DNA of 9,661 bases from an uncultured beta proteobacterium (GTDB taxonomy: Bacteria > Pseudomonadota > Gammaproteobacteria > Burkholderiales > Rhodocyclaceae), in NCBI GenBank assembly GCA_903910495.1, contig CAIVZW010000719.1, positions 1 to 9,661 on the forward strand. Reading direction: 5' to 3'. Position 1 is the first letter of the stretch. Each line of letters opens with the position of its first letter. Positions 6,604-9,661 of the stretch are shown here, one piece after another. A program made the position numbers and the translations under genes. The notes beneath the pieces were generated by a model. That model saw nothing but the letters and a program-made list of their open reading frames with translations, searched no databases and was not told the DNA's origin.

Positions 6604-7299
6604 ATGGCACTGCTCGGTAAAGCGGCAATGATTTTGTCATTCGACGTCGTACCGGAAGCGATTGTCGAACATGACAACTGGCATTCGCACGAGCATTTTC
6701 ACGAAAGAATGTCGATTCCAGGTTTCCTGCGCGGCTCCCGCTGGGTCGCGTTATCCGGAAAGCCAAACTACTTCGTGATGTATGAAGTCAAGGATCTCAA
6801 TACCCTGGCTTCACCCTCCTATCTCGAACGGCTGAACAATCCAAGTCCCTGGACTTCGAAAATGATGACGCATTATCGCGGCATGAATCGAGGTTTTTGC
6901 CAGGTCACCAGCAGCCAGGGGTTCGGGCTCGGGCAAGTTGGCCTGCTGATCCGTTTCAGTCCTGCGCCGGAAAACGAAGTTGCCTTGCGCGAATGGCTAA
7001 GTACGGAAGTGCTGCCCTCGCTCCCTTCCCGACCGGGGTTTGTCAGTGCCCACCTGCTTGAGGCAGCGCTGAAACCCGAACTTACGAAAGAGCAGCGCAT
7101 TCGCGGCAAGGATGCCGGTGTGGACTGGGTTCTGTTCGTTACCGGGTATTCTGCCGAGAGCGTGGCATTGCTCACCGAAACCGATCTCTCTCACGCGCTG
7201 CTTGAACACCGTGGTGCGCTGAATATCATTTCGGGCATCTACCAGATAAGCCATTCGCTGACTGACACGGAGGCGGCGAGATTCAGTTTTAGTCGGTGA
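6604..7299 (+). CDS. Conserved protein with two tandem ferredoxin-like (dimeric alpha/beta-barrel) units
   Basis: A 231-residue protein without signal peptide or membrane segments, probably cytoplasmic. I cannot assign a reaction. The N-terminal unit (about residues 7-100) carries a His-rich helix, WHSHEHFHERMSIPGFLRG (26-44). The C-terminal unit (about 111-219) has the corresponding REWLSTEVLPSLPSRPGF, followed by strands. Both halves read strand - helix - 'PGF' - strand, the layout of EthD/ABM-type ferredoxin-like folds. The pattern suggests an internal duplication giving a pseudo-dimeric barrel within one chain. The cluster of His27, His29, His31 and His33 in the first half could bind a metal or substrate and is absent from the second half. 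The start is supported by GAGGAG ending eight or so bases before the ATG. The 23-base gap after fsr suggests a shared transcript and possibly a shared role, such as acting on a compound Fsr exports. Confidence 0.75.
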   Translation: MALLGKAAMILSFDVVPEAIVEHDNWHSHEHFHERMSIPGFLRGSRWVALSGKPNYFVMYEVKDLNTLASPSYLERLNNPSPWTSKMMTHYRGMNRGFCQVTSSQGFGLGQVGLLIRFSPAPENEVALREWLSTEVLPSLPSRPGFVSAHLLEAALKPELTKEQRIRGKDAGVDWVLFVTGYSAESVALLTETDLSHALLEHRGALNIISGIYQISHSLTDTEAARFSFSR

Positions 7300-7355
7300 C
7301 AGATTGAAAGCTTATGCAACTCGCCGGAAATCCCTTTCGGGTGCGGGCTTGCAGC

Positions 7356-7380
7356 CAGATCAATGATCTGCCACTTTTTT
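7356..7380 (+). terminator. Weak terminator-like hairpin
   Basis: CAGATC (7356-7361) and GATCTG (7365-7370) form a perfect 6-bp stem with a 3-base loop. Four bases later comes TTTTTT (7375-7380). The stem is short and the T-run is offset, so termination would be partial at best. If it works, it would separate the fsr pair from the downstream sulfur/metal genes. Confidence 0.35.
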
Positions 7381-7408
7381 GCAGCAATGATTCCAAGGAA
7401 TTGTCAAA

Positions 7409-7843
7409 ATGAAAATCTGTATGCCTGTTGGCCAACTGAAAGGCCTTGATTCCGAAATCGCCCCCAATTTTCGCGCTGCACCAGCCTTGCTGGTGATCGA
7501 TAGCGTCAGCAGCGAATGCATCGGAATTGATGCCAGTTCCGGCGCTTGCAGCGCGACACCGCAGCAGATCGATGTCATCGTTTGTGCTGGCGGAATTGGC
7601 CGTGGAATGTTCAACGGCTTGCGCAGTCGTGGTATCCGGGTTTTCAATACCGACGCAATTACCGTGGGAGAAGCTATGGCCGAACTGGCTGCCGGTTGTC
7701 TGGCAGAAGTAACCGAAGTTGAATGTTGCGGTGGCGGCCACCACGATCAGGGCGCAGCCCACGGACATCAGCACGGCCAGGATTGCGCTTGCAGCAGCCC
7801 TGATGATGAGGCGGGAAGTGGTTGCGGCTGCGCTCATCACTGA
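7409..7843 (+). CDS. NifX/NafY-type cofactor-binding domain protein with His/Cys-rich tail
   Basis: A 144-residue cytoplasmic protein whose first ~103 residues match the dinitrogenase iron-molybdenum cofactor domain (Pfam PF02579 type; NifX, NafY, NifB C-terminus and small archaeal homologues). Visible matches are the opening MKICMPV, IAPNFRAAPALLVID, VIVCAGGIGRGMFNGL and GIRVFNTDAITVGEAM. The family binds metal-sulfur cofactors or their precursors. The tail (106-144) is strongly enriched in potential ligands: Cys106, Cys107, His111, His112, His118, His120, His122, Cys126, Cys128, Cys139, Cys141, His143 and His144. No other nif gene is in the window, so a nitrogenase role is not supported; binding, storing or delivering a metal or Fe-S cofactor is more likely. 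AAGGA at 7394-7398 lies nine bases before the ATG. The rhodanese gene follows after 55 bases. Confidence 0.85.
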   Translation: MKICMPVGQLKGLDSEIAPNFRAAPALLVIDSVSSECIGIDASSGACSATPQQIDVIVCAGGIGRGMFNGLRSRGIRVFNTDAITVGEAMAELAAGCLAEVTEVECCGGGHHDQGAAHGHQHGQDCACSSPDDEAGSGCGCAHH

Positions 7844-7888
7844 CACGGGAATGTTTCCTCATAAATCCCGCAGTCCCTTATTTGTGTC

Positions 7889-7893
7889 GAGGA
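7889..7893 (+). promoter_or_regulatory. Ribosome binding site that sets the rhodanese start
   Basis: GAGGA is five bases before the ATG at 7899. It shows that the rhodanese starts there and not at an in-frame ATG at 7719, which lies inside the preceding gene in another frame. Confidence 0.75.
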
Positions 7894-7898
7894 TCCCC

Positions 7899-8264
7899 AT
7901 GAAAAAAATGCTGCTCATATTGTCGGTCATCGCCTTGTCGTCCTTGCAGGCACAAGCAAAGGACATCGTGTTCAAGGGAACGAGGATGGATGCAACGATC
8001 ATCGATGTGCGCACGGCCCAGGAATTTTCTGGCGGACATATCGAGGGGGCGATCAATATCCCGTACGATCAAATCGATGTTGGCATCCGCTCAATAAAAG
8101 GGCTCACGAAGGAAGCTCCCATCCTGCTGTACTGCCGTAGTGGTCGTCGCTCGGCCATTGCCCGTGAATCTCTGGAAAAGCTGGGATTCCGTCGGGTCCT
8201 GGATGGCGGCGGCATGGAAACACTGATCTCGAATCTGAAATCCTGTTCCACGAAGCAGTGCTGA
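7899..8264 (+). CDS. Exported single-domain rhodanese (PspE-like sulfurtransferase)
   Basis: A 121-residue sulfurtransferase that carries sulfane sulfur as a cysteine persulfide. Residues 1-20 (MKKMLLILSVIALSSLQAQA) form a signal peptide with a likely cut after AQA, so the mature protein should be periplasmic. The rhodanese domain follows: IIDVRTAQEFSGGHIEGAINIP (34-55), with the conserved Asp36-Val-Arg and GHIxGAxNIP, then YCRSGRRS (78-85) with catalytic Cys79 and the arginine-bearing active-site loop, and LDGGGMETL near the end. It is close in length to E. coli PspE. Unusually, it ends KSCSTKQC, with Cys116 and the terminal Cys121 as an extra cysteine pair. It sits between the NifX-like gene and the CoA-disulfide reductase-like gene in the same direction, with 29 bases to the latter. 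Confidence 0.92.
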   Translation: MKKMLLILSVIALSSLQAQAKDIVFKGTRMDATIIDVRTAQEFSGGHIEGAINIPYDQIDVGIRSIKGLTKEAPILLYCRSGRRSAIARESLEKLGFRRVLDGGGMETLISNLKSCSTKQC

Positions 8265-8293
8265 TTTATCTTTATCTCAACAAGGGGAAATTC

Positions 8294-9661
8294 ATGACTT
8301 CTTCAATAAAACTGCTGGTCATCGGCGGCGTCGCTGCCGGAGCCTCATGCGCCGCCCGCGCCCGTCGCCTGTGCGAAAACGCCGAAATCACGATCATCGA
8401 ACGTGGCCCCGATGTATCGTTTGCCAACTGTGGCCTGCCGTACTTCATCGGCGGCGAAATTGCGGCGCGCGATGTCCTCGCTGTGCAAACACCGGCTTCA
8501 CTGAAAGCCCTGCTCAAGCTCGATGTACACACCCGCTGCGAGGCCGTGAGCATTGATCGCACCAACAAACGCGTTGAAATCCGCCATCTGGAAAGTGGCA
8601 GCACCGACTGGCAATCCTACGACAAGTTGATGCTGGCACCCGGTGCTTCGCCGCTGCGCCCGGACTTGCCGGGTATCGATGATCCGCGCATTTTCACCCT
8701 GCGCAATCTGGAAGACATGGATCGCATTGTCGCGGCAACCGATACCGGCATGCGCGCCGTGGTGATCGGTGCCGGCTTCATCGGGCTGGAAATGGCCGAA
8801 CAACTGCAGCGCAAGGGCCTTTCCGTGCAACTGGTGGAGTTGCAGACACAGATTATGCCGCCACTGGATGCGCCGATGACTGCATTACTGGAAAGCGAGC
8901 TTCGCCGTCACAACATCGCGATCACGCTGAGTGACGGTGTTGCCCGCTTTGAGCCTTGCGCCGACTTTGTTCGTTGCCATCTGACTTCAGGCAAAGCACT
9001 GGAGGCTGATCTGGTTGTGTTGTCCATTGGCGTAAAACCCGATTCCGAACTGGCTCGCGCTGCCGGTTTGAAACTGGGTCCGCGCGGGCACATCGTGGTC
9101 GATGAATTCCAGCGCACATCCGATCCGGACATCTATGCTGCCGGCGATGCTGTCGAGACAGCTGACCGCGTCATGGGTGACAGAACAGTGGTGCCCATGG
9201 GGGGGCCGGCCAACCGGCAGGGGCGTGTGGCTGCCGACCATATTTTCATGCCGGACAAGGCTCGCCCCTATCCCGGTTCGCTGGGTACGGCCATCGTGCG
9301 CGCTTTCGATGTCGCAGCCGGCATCACCGGCTGGAGCGAAAAACGCCTGAATGCTGCCAAGCGACCGTATGAAACCGTAACGGTCAACGATCACCAGCAT
9401 GCCACCTATTATCCGGGGGCCAAACCACTGACACTGAAAATCCTCTGGGAACCGGAAAATGGTCGTCTGCTCGGTGCCCAGGTCAGCGGCTTCGAGGGTG
9501 TCGACAAGCGTCTGGACATTCTGGCGACAGCGATTGTGGCCGGCATGACGGTTGAAGACTTGTGCCATCTGGAACTCGCCTATGCTCCTCCATTCGGATC
9601 TGCAAAGGATGCGATCAATCTGGCCGGATTCGCCGCATGCAATCGCCGTGATGCCCTGGTA
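8294..9661 (+). CDS. CoA-disulfide reductase-like FAD/NAD(P) oxidoreductase, partial (3' end outside window)
   Basis: A pyridine nucleotide-disulfide oxidoreductase of the single-cysteine CoA-disulfide/NADH-polysulfide reductase class. These enzymes use NAD(P)H to reduce CoA disulfide, CoA persulfide or polysulfide. The 456 visible codons are all open. Landmarks are the FAD-binding VIGGVAAGA (residues 9-17), catalytic Cys46 in SFANCGLPYFIGG, the NAD(P)-binding VVIGAGFIGLEMAEQL (156-171), the second FAD motif YAAGDAVE (281-288), Tyr372/Tyr373 and Tyr430 in LAYAPPFGSAKDAIN as candidates for the two family tyrosines near the active site. AAGGGGA before the ATG supports the start. The frame runs past the dimerisation-domain signature into AGFAACNRRDALV with no stop. 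Related proteins often continue into a C-terminal rhodanese domain, so a fusion is likely here but cannot be seen. It is the third gene of the thiol/persulfide group. Confidence 0.92.
   Translation, partial: MTSSIKLLVIGGVAAGASCAARARRLCENAEITIIERGPDVSFANCGLPYFIGGEIAARDVLAVQTPASLKALLKLDVHTRCEAVSIDRTNKRVEIRHLESGSTDWQSYDKLMLAPGASPLRPDLPGIDDPRIFTLRNLEDMDRIVAATDTGMRAVVIGAGFIGLEMAEQLQRKGLSVQLVELQTQIMPPLDAPMTALLESELRRHNIAITLSDGVARFEPCADFVRCHLTSGKALEADLVVLSIGVKPDSELARAAGLKLGPRGHIVVDEFQRTSDPDIYAAGDAVETADRVMGDRTVVPMGGPANRQGRVAADHIFMPDKARPYPGSLGTAIVRAFDVAAGITGWSEKRLNAAKRPYETVTVNDHQHATYYPGAKPLTLKILWEPENGRLLGAQVSGFEGVDKRLDILATAIVAGMTVEDLCHLELAYAPPFGSAKDAINLAGFAACNRRDALV

Noticed and set aside
7409..7843. 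Nitrogenase cofactor assembly role
   Set aside because: No nifB, nifE, nifN, nifH or other nif gene is visible, and stand-alone domains of this family occur in many organisms without nitrogenase.
7289..7846. 185-codon minus-strand open frame
   Set aside because: Antisense to the NifX-like gene, with no ribosome binding site or recognisable protein. The plus-strand frame has clear family motifs.
7719..7898. N-terminal extension of the rhodanese
   Set aside because: It would overlap the NifX-like gene in another frame. The ATG at 7899 has a good ribosome binding site and begins a classical signal peptide.
1..9661. CRISPR array, prophage or complete insertion sequence
   Set aside because: No regularly spaced repeats, Cas, integrase or transposase sequence was seen on either strand.

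Overview
The window looks like chromosomal DNA of a betaproteobacterium, most likely near the Rhodocyclaceae (Dechloromonas/Azonexus type). That placement rests on protein resemblance, moderately GC-rich coding sequence and the tRNA-Ser/lysC neighbourhood; no phylogeny was run. Nine protein genes and one tRNA are supported. About 90% of the sequence beyond position 412 is coding.

Left part (1-3746), housekeeping. Positions 1-412 hold no recognisable gene, only a short tandem repeat, small hairpins and a good minus-strand terminator. A tRNA-Ser(GCU) with its own strong promoter follows on the minus strand, then lysC (aspartokinase, minus). Divergent from lysC is a small XRE-type HTH regulator with a clear sigma70 promoter and a leader of about 95 nt. 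It converges on a minus-strand radical SAM protein of unassigned function. That gene is divergent from queD (6-carboxytetrahydropterin synthase, preQ0/queuosine pathway), which has an extended -10 promoter.

Middle (3809-5125). One exported protein combines a FecR domain with a C-terminal NTF2-like domain. No FecI sigma factor or TonB receptor lies next to it.

Right part (5351-9661, cut by the window end). Five genes run in the same direction: an MFS exporter closely resembling Fsr (fosmidomycin resistance protein), a 231-aa protein that appears to be two tandem ferredoxin-like (dimeric alpha/beta-barrel) units, a stand-alone NifX/NafY-type cofactor-binding domain with a His/Cys-rich tail, an exported single-domain rhodanese, and an FAD/NAD(P) pyridine nucleotide-disulfide oxidoreductase of the CoA-disulfide reductase class. 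The last three share the theme of thiol, persulfide and metal chemistry and may form a sulfur-handling module. Whether all five are one operon is uncertain, because a 109-nt gap with a weak terminator-like hairpin separates the first two from the last three.

The most open questions are the radical SAM protein beside queD, the duplicated alpha/beta-barrel protein downstream of fsr, the NifX-rhodanese-CoA-disulfide reductase set, and a gapped dyad upstream of fsr.
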